A stretch of DNA of 64,000 nucleotides from Sporodiniella umbellata (Eukaryota; Mucoromycota; Mucoromycetes; Mucorales; Rhizopodaceae), in NCBI GenBank assembly GCA_025677835.1, contig JAIXMR010000002.1, positions 248,001 through 312,000 of the forward strand, written 5' to 3'. Below the pieces are notes generated by a model, which saw only the letters and a list, made by a program, of their open reading frames with translations, did no database searches and was not told where the DNA came from. Of this stretch, positions 1-10,270 are shown piece after piece. The position numbers and the translations under genes are program-made. The first letter of the stretch is position 1; the number at the start of each line of letters is the position of its first letter.

Positions 1-692
1 ATTTGGGTTATTATTGTTTTCTATATATATGTATAAACAATAGATCGCATACTTTGCCAAAGTGACACACTGGCTTTTGATTCCGTCAAAGGCCACCATC
101 AACTCAGACCGAGGTCGACGTAACAGGGCATTCAGGTAACCCTGTGTTGTAGGCAAAGACATATAGCTATCTAAGTCATTTACACTATAAAACAAAAATA
201 AGTAATGTTTCAATATAATCGTCCCAAGTACCGTTGAAGCTGTTTAAGGTAATTTAAGCTTTGAAGTTGCTCTTCGCATTTTTTTGATTTCTCCTTCCAA
301 ACCTCTTCAACTAGAGCGATATTTGAAGTTTCTCTTTCAAATGCATCGCATTGATCCACCAAACTTGCAACTTCATTCTTTAAGTTAAAGATTTCTTCTA
401 CATCTTGATCTGCTGATTCCGAAGGGTCTTCATTACACGTAAAATAAATTGGAGAGATCATTTTTCTGCGAAGTGTAGAAGATTTACAGATCGGACAAGA
501 AAAACTTTCCCGTATGTTCGAATCCGCATTAATCCATGTTTCAATACTGTTAGTCGTAGCAACATGTGTAAGCGACAAATATTTTTCAAGAAAAAAAAAT
601 TACCAGTGCTTATGAAATAGATGGCCGCAAGTCAGAGCTGAAGAAGTTTCGGAACGAATATCGACTATACAGATTGTGCAGATGACTGTCAT
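1..692 (-). CDS. TRAIP-like RING-H2 finger protein, copy 1 (3' end outside window)
   Basis: Minus-strand gene: exons 692-604, 546-232 and 184-53; a fourth exon lies left of the window, because an intron starts at base 52. The first exon ends inside a Cys codon (TG|T) and the splice restores it, completing C-x2-C, C-G-H-x2-H-x2-C and C-P-I-C, a RING-H2 (C3H2C3) zinc-binding pattern over residues 5-50. A predicted coiled coil follows (about residues 80-135, rich in E, K, L and Q). RING plus adjacent coiled coil resembles the TRAIP family of E3 ubiquitin ligases, where the RING recruits an E2 enzyme; the substrate is unknown. Exon lengths of 89, 315 and 132 nt match the copies at 6.8 and 52 kb exactly. 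The coding parts in the window are intact. The RING is clear; the TRAIP assignment rests on architecture only. Confidence 0.75.
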
Positions 693-1065
693 TGTTATAG
701 AAAAGAAACGAAAAAAAGTAACAAAAGAAAAAAGGCAGGAACGTTCACTTGAAGAGCATATTGTTCAAGCTCAGCTGTATGGTAAGTAAGAATGAGGTCA
801 GCCATACTACTTAGCAGAGTTTACACACAACCAAAAAGTATAGCTATACTCGTTTATGGTACCGTTAGTTTACAGGTTGGTATTGATCTCATAAAAAAGT
901 GTTTTTGGTATTCATCGCTACAATCATTCTCATTAAATAGCATTATAGTTTTATTTTGCTTGTGTTAAAAAGGGTCCATGAAAGAGACTTCTTTTTTATA
1001 CCACGTAACACAGATAAGCTTTTTTATTGCTATACAATAGGTGCTTTTGAGCGCGTCATGAAAGA
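693..1065 (-). repeat. Upstream block shared by the three RING genes, copy 1
   Basis: This stretch upstream of RING copy 1 is recognisably the same as 6375-6770 (opposite orientation) and 52210-52580. Shared landmarks are ACCGTTAGTTTACAGG near 861 and GCTTGTGTTAAAAAG near 959, with the same order and spacing in each copy. It was therefore duplicated together with the gene and probably carries its promoter. No specific transcription-factor site is claimed. Confidence 0.7.
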
Positions 1066-1119
1066 CCCTTATAGTATGGTATATTGTTTAGTTCTTAACC
1101 AACCAATTTTATCGTAAGC

Positions 1120-1850
1120 TTCTATTAAAATTCCTACATGTTGTTTTTTTGCTAAACAAAAAATTGAATTGAAAGAACAAAAGTAATATATGAGAAAAGT
1201 ATGACTTAAAGCAAATTTCCTAATGGATGACCGTTTCTCAAAATAAAAGCAAAAACTTATACGTGAAATAAATACACCAACCTCACCAGTTAATAGAAAA
1301 TTCGCAAAAGAGAACTACTTTAATATTAAAAATATAGAAAAAAATACAGAAGTAGACCAGATCAAAGAAGATTGTATTTATGATCAGTGTTTTTTTAACA
1401 AAAATGTAAAAATTATTGAGTTAGAAACTGTAAATAATATAAAAAAAAACAGATGAAGAAGTGAATTTGTGTACAGATATAATGAAATATATACAACATC
1501 GAGTACCAATTCTAGAATATATAGACGTATACTATCAAATAATAGAAAAATCTCAAAATTGTATTATAGCATATATATGAAATACATCAACAAAGAAATA
1601 TATGAAAAATATATGAATGAGTTTTATATCCTTTACGACAAAAACTGAAGCAGATTTTTTAAAATTGAAACAGCATAAACCTAAGAAACAAAAGCTACAA
1701 ATTCATTCAAAAACACAAATAAAACAAACTTGGACTTTTTAATAGAATATATGCATACTAATTTATAAAAGGGTTGGCTTTAAACTTCAGTAAAATTTTG
1801 GAATAAAAAAAGAAAACACACTAAACACTGTGTTGTTTAATTAGGTTACC
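1120..1850 (+). repeat. Decayed dispersed repeat, copy 1
   Basis: AT-rich DNA that matches, with many differences, the segments at about 26800-27650 and 46810-47070. The best landmark is the run around 1266-1345 (AATACACCAA ... GCAAAAGAGAACTACTT ... AGATCAAAGAAG). A second landmark lies at 1675-1850 (CTAAGAAACAAA ... GGGTTGG ... TTAAACTTCAG). Reading frames are shattered by stops. It looks like an old interspersed element, but no diagnostic protein or terminal repeat is visible, so the class is unknown. Confidence 0.5.
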
Positions 1851-2876
1851 ACTTTATTTTAAAACACTGTTAATTTTTTAATTAGATATTTTGTGTGATG
1901 TTTTTCGCAAGTTATTTCTTGAGGCCGTTTTTACAAGTTTCCTTCTTGGGGTTTTTACAAGTTTGCATTTTGGAATAAGTACAAAGAAACAAAACAAATT
2001 GGAAAAGATTGCTTCTTTTTTATACTTTCTTTTTTTAGTATTTAAACTGACACATTTATATCTCTCCTGTATTTGACACTTAGTGAAAAGCCATCACCCT
2101 AAGTGCCATGGAATAATATGTAACGCACATTGCATAACAATAGTGTTGCGAAAGAAAGAGTAGGCTTTTTTTCTTTTGCAAGTTTTTAGTGAATCATATA
2201 TCCTAATATATGGTCTAAAGTCACTGTATTTTATCGCTAGCTTATTTTTTGTAGCCTGCAATGCGAATTGTCCCCCCCCCTCTTTTTTTTTTGGCTAGTT
2301 GACTAAAGTCGTCATTTTAATTAAGGCGATTCAATATCGCCACTCTTTTTTTTTCTGTTGCGTCAAAAATTGTACCTTCTTAATTGTACCAAAGATCAAA
2401 GCTGCTTTCTTTATTTACCAATAATAGCCTTTGAATATCAACCGAAAAAGCTCTATCTTATAGCAGCGACATTTGCGTATTTATTTGGTTTTAGAATGAA
2501 GTACCAATAGTACAAGCCATTTTTTTAAGCCGGTCTCGTTTACTCAAACAGTAAAAACCACACACTAGAAATAATGCCAAAAGATGGTAATTTGTGATTT
2601 CGGCACAAAAAACAGTGCTGGAATTTGATCCAATAAATACGCATAAACTCTTAAAGGTCATCAAGGTTTTAATAAATACATATATCCAAAAACGTAAAAA
2701 AATTTACGAGCAAAAACAATGTATTAAGATACTCTTAAAGGGTACTCAAATATAAACTATCTATGTTTTATGCAATTTATGTCTAGTTAAACTGAAATTT
2801 GCTTCATAAAAGTATTTAAGCGATATTTATTAAGTCCTTCCGTAACTTTTCATCTCTCTACCTATTTTATACCGAG
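1851..2876. other. Intergenic, no gene seen
   Basis: AT-rich DNA with short T and C runs upstream of the P450 gene. Only short, hydrophobic, low-complexity reading frames occur (for example near 1891-2076), and none has convincing coding character. The P450 promoter should lie towards its right end. Confidence 0.5.
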
Positions 2877-4719
2877 ATGGAGATTCAGAGCTTATTTGAT
2901 AAAGTCTTTCTTGCAACAAATGTCTTTATTGTAGCTTTGGCTACTGTTTTTTGGATTAAAAAAGCAATGAAAAGCTTAGATAATTTGAAGAAAGCAGGGT
3001 ATAAAGATTTACCAACACCTAAAGGAGGTTTCTTCTTAATAGGTATTTTTTAAAAAAGGAATTCCATTTTGATTTTAAGCATTTTTCTAATTTTTCTTAT
3101 GAGGCCATTTATTTTCAATTCACAAGAAACCTGGCGTTCAGGCTGATAAGTGGCATAAAGAGCTCGGTCCTATATTTTGTTTGAAGATGGGCTTACAAAA
3201 CTGGGTATTTATTGGAGATCGCGAGGCGGCTCAAAACATTTATGTCACAAACGGTGCTAAAAGTTCTGGACGACCTTTTTCTACTTTTAACTATCATATT
3301 CATAGCCAAGGGACCAGGTAAAAAAAAAAAGAAAATAGGTTTTTAACATCGTGCTTTAGAGGGTTTGCATTTATTGACACCAACAAATACTGGAAAGTTT
3401 CACGTACCGCATTTGCTTCCTTTTTTTCTGTGAGCGGTGTAGACGACCTTTATGATACAATCAAAAATGAAATTCAAAACGTTATAGATAGTATGATACA
3501 AGACTTTCAAGAATCCCCTGATTTAGGAGTGGATCCTATTGACTATACCCGAATGTCTGCTATCAATATAGTTCTCTCTACTATGTTTGGTACTTCTGGA
3601 GTATCCTCAGTGAATGACAAGCTATACAAAGACATCGTATATACTGTGAGAAGACACGTTGAATGGATGGGCGTTACAAACGATTTGGTTTCCTATTTGC
3701 CAAAAATACCCTATTCCGATTTCTTTTTTCGACAAAAGAAAAGAATGTTTGATTTTACTAAAAATGACCAACATCCTTTGTATTTAAATTTAGTTCATAA
3801 AGCGCTCCAAAGCAAAAAACATAATCTGATAAGAAAAATAAAGGAAATAGGTCTAGTTCACAATATAGGTGACGAACACTTGGTGGCAAATGGAAGTACG
3901 TTGCAAGAAAACCACAGCTGATTCGCTGTACTTACCTTTTCTTACACTAGTTGACTTTATGATCGGCGGCATGGATGCCATGTCATCAAGTATTGCATAC
4001 TGTATAAGCCTACTTTGTCATCACGAAAAATGGCAGAAGATAATAGCAAATGAAATTGACTTGTTTGTAAGAGAAAATGGCCGTTTCCCTATGTTTTCGG
4101 ATCGTGAAAAGCTTCCGAGTGCTCTGGCTGTTATAAAAGAATCTATGCGATTCAGAAGCTCCGCTTCTTTTGGAGTCTCCCATCGTGTCACTGAAGACAG
4201 TAAGTTCCAAATCCAAAAGCATTTTTTATCTCAACCTTTTGTTTGAAACTTTTTATGTAGTTATTTATAAAGACCACCTCATCCCAAAAGACAGCGTTTT
4301 AGTTACTAATGCAGCAACTCTGAATATGAGTGACCAATACTATGATGAGCCTGAAAAATTTAAACCAGAGAGATTTATGAGTAACCTTCAAACTCTTCAT
4401 ACTTCTAGTAATGGGCCTGTATCTAACCGAGAAGTATTCAACTTTGGATGGGGCAGGCGAATGTGTCCGGCTACTTACTTAGTAAGTTTTTCTCTTTTTT
4501 TTTCTCATGCATTTGGTATAAATATAAAAGTAGGCTGAATGCGAAGTCTTTTGTTGGATGATTTTGTTGCTTGCCAAGTACACTATTGAGCCTACTATCG
4601 AACTTACTGGAAAGAAAGTTTACCCCAATATTGACGATCATATAGATACTGGTACTGTTATACTTCCTGTGCCATTCAAAGTGAGATATGTGGAGCGACA
4701 GATTCAGATTAGAGTTTAA
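2877..4719 (+). CDS. Cytochrome P450 monooxygenase, complete
   Basis: Six exons (2877-3042, 3104-3317, 3360-3895, 3951-4199, 4261-4481, 4534-4719) join in phase to 523 aa, a normal P450 length. An N-terminal hydrophobic segment (about residues 10-28) should anchor it in the ER membrane, followed by a proline/glycine hinge (LPTPKGG). Visible hallmarks: the K-helix ExxR (KESMR, about residue 369), the PERF motif (PEKFKPERF), and the heme loop FGWGRRMC with the axial Cys near residue 456. The I-helix reads GGMDAM where most P450s have (A/G)Gx(D/E)T, so the usual Thr is an Ala. Such enzymes use O2 and NAD(P)H-derived electrons to oxidise hydrophobic substrates; the substrate here is unknown. Family naming (possibly CYP509-like, common in Mucorales) is a guess. 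It sits between two divergent RING-gene copies. Confidence 0.9.
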
Positions 4720-6374
4720 TTGCTCTGTTTTTACTGTCGTTATTAAAAACACTTATAGCTACCGTAATTACAGTAATATAGCGATATTTCTTTTAATAAA
4801 CAATAAAAGTTGAGCTAAACTTGCATATTTGTTAATTTCTAACATAATAATAAACGTATTGAGAGTTCTGTTTATTTAATTTTCAATAAGTGGACAGCAG
4901 GAAAAAATTCGCCTACTTGAACATTTTTTCCACTAAAAGTCAATAAAAGAAAAGAATCAATCATATGCCTTATCTCAAAACAGTATAATAAAAGTTTTTG
5001 TAAACGATGCTAAGCTTTGACAAGCTTTAGGATATATAATTAAAACCAAGTGGATAGACTTTTAATAGACCACTTACTTATAGTCTTGATTATAAATTCG
5101 GGTGTTTTCTCTTTATGTACATGCTTTCCTTGTTTTTTTTTTTTATACTTTTCGAAAAATTAAATGGAATGGTAAAAAAGAACACAAAAGCAGAGACAAT
5201 TTGTAAAAAAAATCTCATAGTGTATACAGCTTAGAAGCTACTAGACCTTATAATAGTTGGCAGTAGAAAAAGACCTATTACATAACCGAAAACATAGTTC
5301 ATGAATAGCGCCTGTTTTAATTTGGATGAACAAAACTAGATTTTTATCGCAGCAGTTGCTTTGAGTGTAAATCGCATAGCTGGAAACAAACTTTTAGCCA
5401 CAATGCACTTTTAACAACAAAAAGCAAATATATATATATATATATTATAAAAGCTTTTAAAATGCTACAAGTACTCATCAGGATATAGTTTAACCTTATG
5501 CTTTTATACACTTACAAAGGCACTGGTAAGAAAATGAAACGCATGTGGTTAAGCCTTTTTATAAGTAAAGAAATAAACACTGCCAGCAATTTGAATATTG
5601 GTGAATCTGGTGTTAATATCTTTTCTTATTCATAGGCTGTCTCTATAAATACTTCCTTGTCAAGCTTGATCAAACTTTATATATCGTGGCGTTTTTTAAG
5701 AACAAAATCTTTAGAAGTTACTACTAGTATGGTATTTAGTATGCAGATATACTTTAAATTTGTATTGCATAAATCCTCATTTTTTCCTTCTTCTGAGATG
5801 GCTTTTTTGCTACACTTGTATAAACTTTAGCTAAGTCATATAAGCCTGCCGTTTTGAATCTCTGTAATAAAATATGCTTTAGGAGTACTTTTTCTCACCA
5901 GTCTTTCGTTACACCTTATCACCGGATTATGACAACAAATAAGAACTAGTTTGTGACAAAATTATAGTAAGACTCGTTCATATTCAATCTATTATCCGTA
6001 GATGTCTTTATATATGCGTACGCGTTGAGCTACAAATGATCTATAAAGGCGGGTTAATCCTCCGAAGTATACTATCAAAAAATACAGAGAGAGTTTCCAC
6101 CAGATATCAGAAAAAGCGTGAAACAATGATAAAAACTCCCCCCTTTTTTAGTACTTTTTCTAAAAAAAAATGCTTAGAGATTTTGTCATTTTTTCGTCTA
6201 TTCCTGCTATTTTTTAGCGCTTTTCTCCTTGTTTTTCAACTTCCGTCAGTGAAAAAAAAAACTAAGAACTCATTTTACACGTCCGTTGATTGCCCTTTAG
6301 CCGTTATCATATATCATAAGCTATAAATCAAACCCATAGATACCTATAAAGGTGCGTCTCGTCTGGTCTTTTTC
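4720..6374. other. Intergenic, AT-rich; TA microsatellite at 5428-5446
   Basis: No gene is supported in this 1.65 kb. A (TA)n tract lies at 5428-5446. A 96-codon open frame near 6036-6326 is lysine/phenylalanine-rich low-complexity sequence without recognisable similarity and is not called. Confidence 0.5.
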
Positions 6375-6770
6375 TTTTATGACGCGCTTAAAAGCAGCTT
6401 TTGCATTAAAATTTTAAAAAAAAACTATTTGTGTTACGTGAGATAAGGAAGACCCTTTTTCATGGACCCTTTTTAACACAAGCAAAACAAAGCTATATGT
6501 ATATATATATATAAAGCTATTTAATGAGAATTATTGTAGCGATGACTAGCAAAAACACTTTTTTATGAGATTAATATCAACCTGTAAACTAACGGTATCA
6601 TAAACGAGTGTAGCTATACTTTTTGATTGTGCGTAAACCCTGGTAAATAGCACGGACGGTTGCCATGCAGCTGAGTTTGATCAATCTGTTTTACAAAATG
6701 AATGTGCCTATTTTTTTTTCTTTTATCGTTTTTTTGTCATTATAACTCTTTCTCTGTTATATTTATAATA
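6375..6770 (+). repeat. Upstream block shared by the three RING genes, copy 2
   Basis: Counterpart of 693-1065 in inverted orientation and of 52210-52580. The landmark CTTTTTAACACAAGC lies near 6468 and ACCTGTAAACTAACGGT near 6580. It ends directly at the start codon of RING copy 2, so the likely promoter was duplicated with the gene. A local (TA)n expansion near 6498-6512 is specific to this copy. Confidence 0.7.
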
Positions 6771-8091
6771 ATGACTCTCATATGCGCAATTTGTATGGGC
6801 GATATTAGCTCTGAAACTTCTTCAGCTCTAACTTGTGGCCATCTACTCCATAAACGCTGGTAATTTTTTCCCATATAAAACATTTATTACTAACACATAT
6901 TGTTACAATTAACAGTATTGAATCACACATTGATGCGGATTTGAACTTACCAAAAAAATTTTCGTGTCCCATCTGTAAATCTTATACACTTTGCAGAAGA
7001 ATGATTTCTCAAGTTTATTTTACGTGTAATGAAGACCCTTCGCAATCAGCAGATCAAGATATAGAAGAAATCTTTGATTTAAAGGATAAAATTGCAAGTT
7101 TGGTGAATAAACGTGATGCATTTGAAAGAAAAGCTTCAAATGCCGCTCTACTTGAAGAGGTTTGGAAGGAGAAATCAAAAAAATGCGAAGAGCAACTTCA
7201 AAGCTTAAATTACCTTAAACAGCTTCAACGGTACTTGAGACGATTATATTGAAACATTACTTATTTTTGTTTTATAGTGTAAATGACTTAGATAGATATA
7301 TGTCTTTGCCTACAACACAGAGTTACCTGGATACTCTCTTGCGTCGACCTCAGTATGAGCTGATGGTGGCCTTTGACGGAGTCAAAAGCCAGCGGATCAC
7401 CTTGGCAAAGTATGCGATCTATTATTTATATATATTTATATAAAACAATAACAATACAAATCATTGTAGAGAAAAAAGTTGGGCCACACATCGATTAAAA
7501 GTGTTAAAAGCCCAAATAAAGAAGGAGGAGGCTACTGTTGAGAATCTGGAAAAAGAAAGCTTGGATCTTACCTCAAGAAATAGCAAAAACAACCCGTTAA
7601 GTCCGACCCGCTCCATAAAGCTCAAAGAGCCTTCCAAGCTACAGGACGTTACCGTCATTGACACTGACGATGATAGCGATGTTGAAGAGATTCCTTACAC
7701 TGAAGTAGCTAAAATTAAGCAAGCAGCAAAATCAAGCTCTGAGCAAGTGAGCTCAGGTAAGGATCACCCAGAAACTTTTGCTAGCAAGGCCGGTGGCAAA
7801 GACAAGCAGGTCGCGCCAGGAAATTCTCTTTACCATGATAACAAAAGAGCAGCTTCTGGTAGCAGCAACAAAGCCTGTCAAAAAGTTGAGAGTGGCTACC
7901 ACTCTGAGAGCTCGTATTCTTCTGATAGCGACGCGTCTCAAGAGAGCTCTCAGCTAATTAAGTATGAACAAGCTATTGAGCAGAGCTCATCTTGCAAACG
8001 TCCATACGAAGAAGAAAACATAGCATCTAATAATAGCGCTAATTTCATGACCACTAATAAAATTAGCACTACAGCCTTTCAACAAAGGTAA
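6771..8091 (+). CDS. TRAIP-like RING-H2 finger protein, copy 2 (complete)
   Basis: Exons 6771-6859, 6916-7230, 7278-7409 and 7470-8091 join in phase to 385 aa. Residues 5-50 form a RING-H2 (C5-x2-C8, C22, H24, H27, C30, C47-x2-C50). Cys30 is created by splicing across intron 1. A coiled coil covers about residues 80-135, and a second charged helix begins exon 4. Around residues 238-250 a hydrophobic VTVID run is followed by Asp-rich sequence, the layout of a SUMO-interaction motif. The rest is a Ser/Glu-rich tail. RING plus coiled coil resembles TRAIP; RING plus SIM-like site resembles SUMO-targeted ubiquitin ligases. Both are inferences. The C-terminus is uncertain: another open frame follows after position 8110 and a short extra intron there cannot be excluded. 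Confidence 0.75.
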
Positions 8092-8717
8092 TCAAAAAAA
8101 AAAAAAATATAATAGAGTACCTAATATGCTTTGGTCAGACCGGCTAAAGCCATTAAATATAAAAAAGAGAACTATCGCTGAAGCTGATACAAATTCTTCA
8201 GAAAAAGCAAGTAAGTTGTCTGTGACAAAAATTCACATTATCTTTAAAATACACTTATAAAAAAAAATAAAAATTTACCTGTAAAAAAAAAAGTCTCTTC
8301 GGCGATGAATTGATTCAATATATTGTCTTTATTCTCAGAATTCAAAAAATATATAAATTACTACCTGAGAGATGTCTCAGTTTATATTATGCATGATTAT
8401 GTTTTAGTTTGTTTATGTTCTTCAGCATAAGAGGTTCAGTTTCTAGTTGCTTTTTTAAAAATATCCTCCCATAATGTTACAAGCTTCTTTCAGATTAATG
8501 TCTTCTCTTAGATTCTGTATTTTTTTTATGCTGGTTGGCCTTTATTAAGGTATAAACATTCAAAATCTATGAGATGTGTCTCACCTATGGTTGTTGCAAA
8601 TATGATTTTCTAGTGTTTTACTATTTCAAATATAAGTGCGTTAGTTTTATATACTGTTTTCTCATTTTTCTTATAAAAATGGCTACACTATATTTCAATT
8701 ATATCCTTTTTTTTATT
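8092..8717. other. Intergenic between RING copy 2 and the Tc1-like island
   Basis: AT-rich DNA. Its first ~60 bp still align with the sequence just downstream of RING copy 3 (the TTTGGTCAGACC / TTTGATCAGACC region). Beyond that nothing is recognised. Confidence 0.45.
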
Positions 8718-8874
8718 TACAGTGCTTCCACCCTCATTTGGACATTTTTCTGAAATTGTTGGTCAAAATTTAGAAACCAATTGGTCGTTTTTTTGAGACT
8801 TAATCGGTATTCATTTGGTCATTTTTGTAAATTTCATTTGGTCGTTACTGAGATCTTCATTTTACTTTTGTAAT

Positions 8875-9420
8875 GAGTTATAACATGAACACTGAGTTTT
8901 TCTGTGAAAACGGTACTGGCAATATTTTTGACGAGCAAGCTCAGGAAACGCCGGGTTACTTTGAGGATAAATTATTTCCCTTAACAGGTTTGACAGATCT
9001 TTGAAAATATATCAAAAACCAGGACGTTCAGGTTGAAGCAAGATCTTCAGCCGACACTGAGATGAAAGAGGCTGAACTTAAGAAGGAGAGAGTTCTTCAG
9101 TACAATATCTATACACTCGAAGATTGTGAGCGTTGGTTTTATTTTTGAAGGAAAAGTTTATGAAACCAACGCAAGCAGCCCTAGCAGCCCTAGCAGCCCT
9201 AGCAGCTAATATCAATTATGGCATTGCTCGCAAATGGAAAAAGACATACAAAGGAAGACCTTAGAAAAACCCCGGTTAAGAAAAAATACCCAATAAAACG
9301 CTTAATATACCTACCGGTAAGCTAAATGAAACCTATAAAACTCATTCAGTCAATTTTTTTTTTTTGATGAAGATTCTACAGCAACAATCCAAAACGTAGT
9401 AGAAAACTTGGACTTATTCG
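8875..9420 (+). pseudogene. Tc1-like transposase N-terminal remnant (left)
   Basis: Broken frames encode a helix-turn-helix type N-terminus: YNIYTLEDCERWF, then in another frame KPTQAALAA and ARKWKKTYK, then GKLNETYK and the stretch ATIQNVVENLDLFG. This is the order seen in Tc1/mariner DNA-binding domains of zygomycete-type elements as I know them. Internal stops and frame changes (about 9001, 9147, 9264) make it inactive. A 9-bp CCCTAGCAG motif has expanded near 9179-9206. The catalytic part that should follow on this strand is replaced by a C-terminal fragment in opposite orientation. Confidence 0.6.
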
Positions 9421-9882
9421 GATGAGTAAAGTGGAATATACACTAAGGTGTAGTCTTGCTGCATAATTATGAACTCAATCATTTCAGGCACATGAATTGG
9501 AGCATTTTCTATGATAAGAAAGTAACCTTTCATTTCAGGAAATTTATCCATGATATCCATGTATCTCTAATGAGTTGAAGATAATGTTCAACTGTAGTAC
9601 CCTTAGGAACAGATAATTGTCCTTCAGGTGCTTTTCTTCTCTTCAAATTTCCAGACTTTCTTAGCTTCATGTTAGCAGCCCCGACTGCCGATATTTCCTG
9701 TTATCAAAATTGCGCCCACTATTTACAAACAATTTGACTCGATTCCTAGCGAAAACAACATAAGACTCTTTATTTAAGCATTTAAGAAAAGTATCTATAG
9801 CATACTGGATGTAATTTTGTAAATGCTCAATAAGAACACCTTTGTTTCTTTTAATGATCTTCGATGTAATTTTCACATCACT
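9159..9882. repeat. Left arm of 720-bp inverted repeat
   Basis: Reverse-complement match to 13681-14396. By eye the two arms are almost identical; differences found are one extra CCCTAGCAG unit (left), one base in a T/A run and a few single bases at the outer edge. The DNA outside the arms, although also transposase-derived, has diverged strongly. This points to recent inverted duplication or gene conversion limited to the arms. Confidence 0.8.
9424..9680 (-). pseudogene. Tc1-like transposase DDE-domain remnant (left arm)
   Basis: Mirror copy of the fragment at 13893-14149. On the minus strand it encodes a frame-broken catalytic core with GYFLIIENAPIH, then VYIPLYSSE and a stop. In active DDE_3 transposases the equivalent of IIENAPIH carries Asp (DNAPIH-type) and the equivalent of SSE is followed by LNPIE; both features are altered or missing. 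It points against the N-terminal remnant beside it, so the parent element was rearranged. Confidence 0.6.
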
Positions 9883-10128
9883 CAATTTGTTGCTTATAGC
9901 TCTATATTCGTCAGAGCATCTCAATGAGAAAGTATATAAATATGCAATGCAGTCTCTTTCTATAATCACTCGATCAACAAGGTCAGGATTGTAAACAAAA
10001 ACATTGTACATAATAATATGAAAACCCTTCAAGTGAAAAATACGTATATGGTGTTTGATCTTAAATAAATATTCTTTACATATTTTGCACAAGTTCCAAG
10101 AAAAATTTTTTTTTTGATTACAAGTCAA
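9667..10128 (-). CDS. Unrecognised open frame of 153 codons spanning the left arm boundary
   Basis: I do not recognise this protein. Its C-terminal ~70 residues lie in the inverted arm and recur, identical by eye, at 13684-13896 on the plus strand; its first ~80 residues are unique to this side of the island. It contains two Cys-x2-Cys-like positions near the N-terminus (NLCKICKEY), basic stretches, and no membrane segment. It could be a fragment of an element-encoded protein. A full gene with introns cannot be assembled from what is visible. Confidence 0.3.
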   Translation of the reverse strand: MTCNQKKNFSWNLCKICKEYLFKIKHHIRIFHLKGFHIIMYNVFVYNPDLVDRVIIERDCIAYLYTFSLRCSDEYRAISNKLSDVKITSKIIKRNKGVLIEHLQNYIQYAIDTFLKCLNKESYVVFARNRVKLFVNSGRNFDNRKYRQSGLLT

Positions 10129-10270
10129 TAAAATATGCTATGACAAGCATTAGTATAGTACAGATTGGAGGTGAGCAGCAAATACGTTATTGTTTTAGCT
10201 GACGAGATTGGCGTTCTTGCATGAATATTATTGATGTTATAGTCTGGATATAGTATATGGCTTTTAAAAA

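Noticed and set aside
1891..2076. 61-codon open frame at the edge of the dispersed repeat
   Set aside because: Composition follows the T-rich DNA and it starts with a non-ATG codon.
6036..6326. 96-codon open frame
   Set aside because: Low-complexity Lys/Phe/Ser translation of A/T runs, no conserved features.
9667..10128. KDZ/Zisupton-type transposase
   Set aside because: No cysteine cluster or catalytic motif of that group is visible in the open frame.
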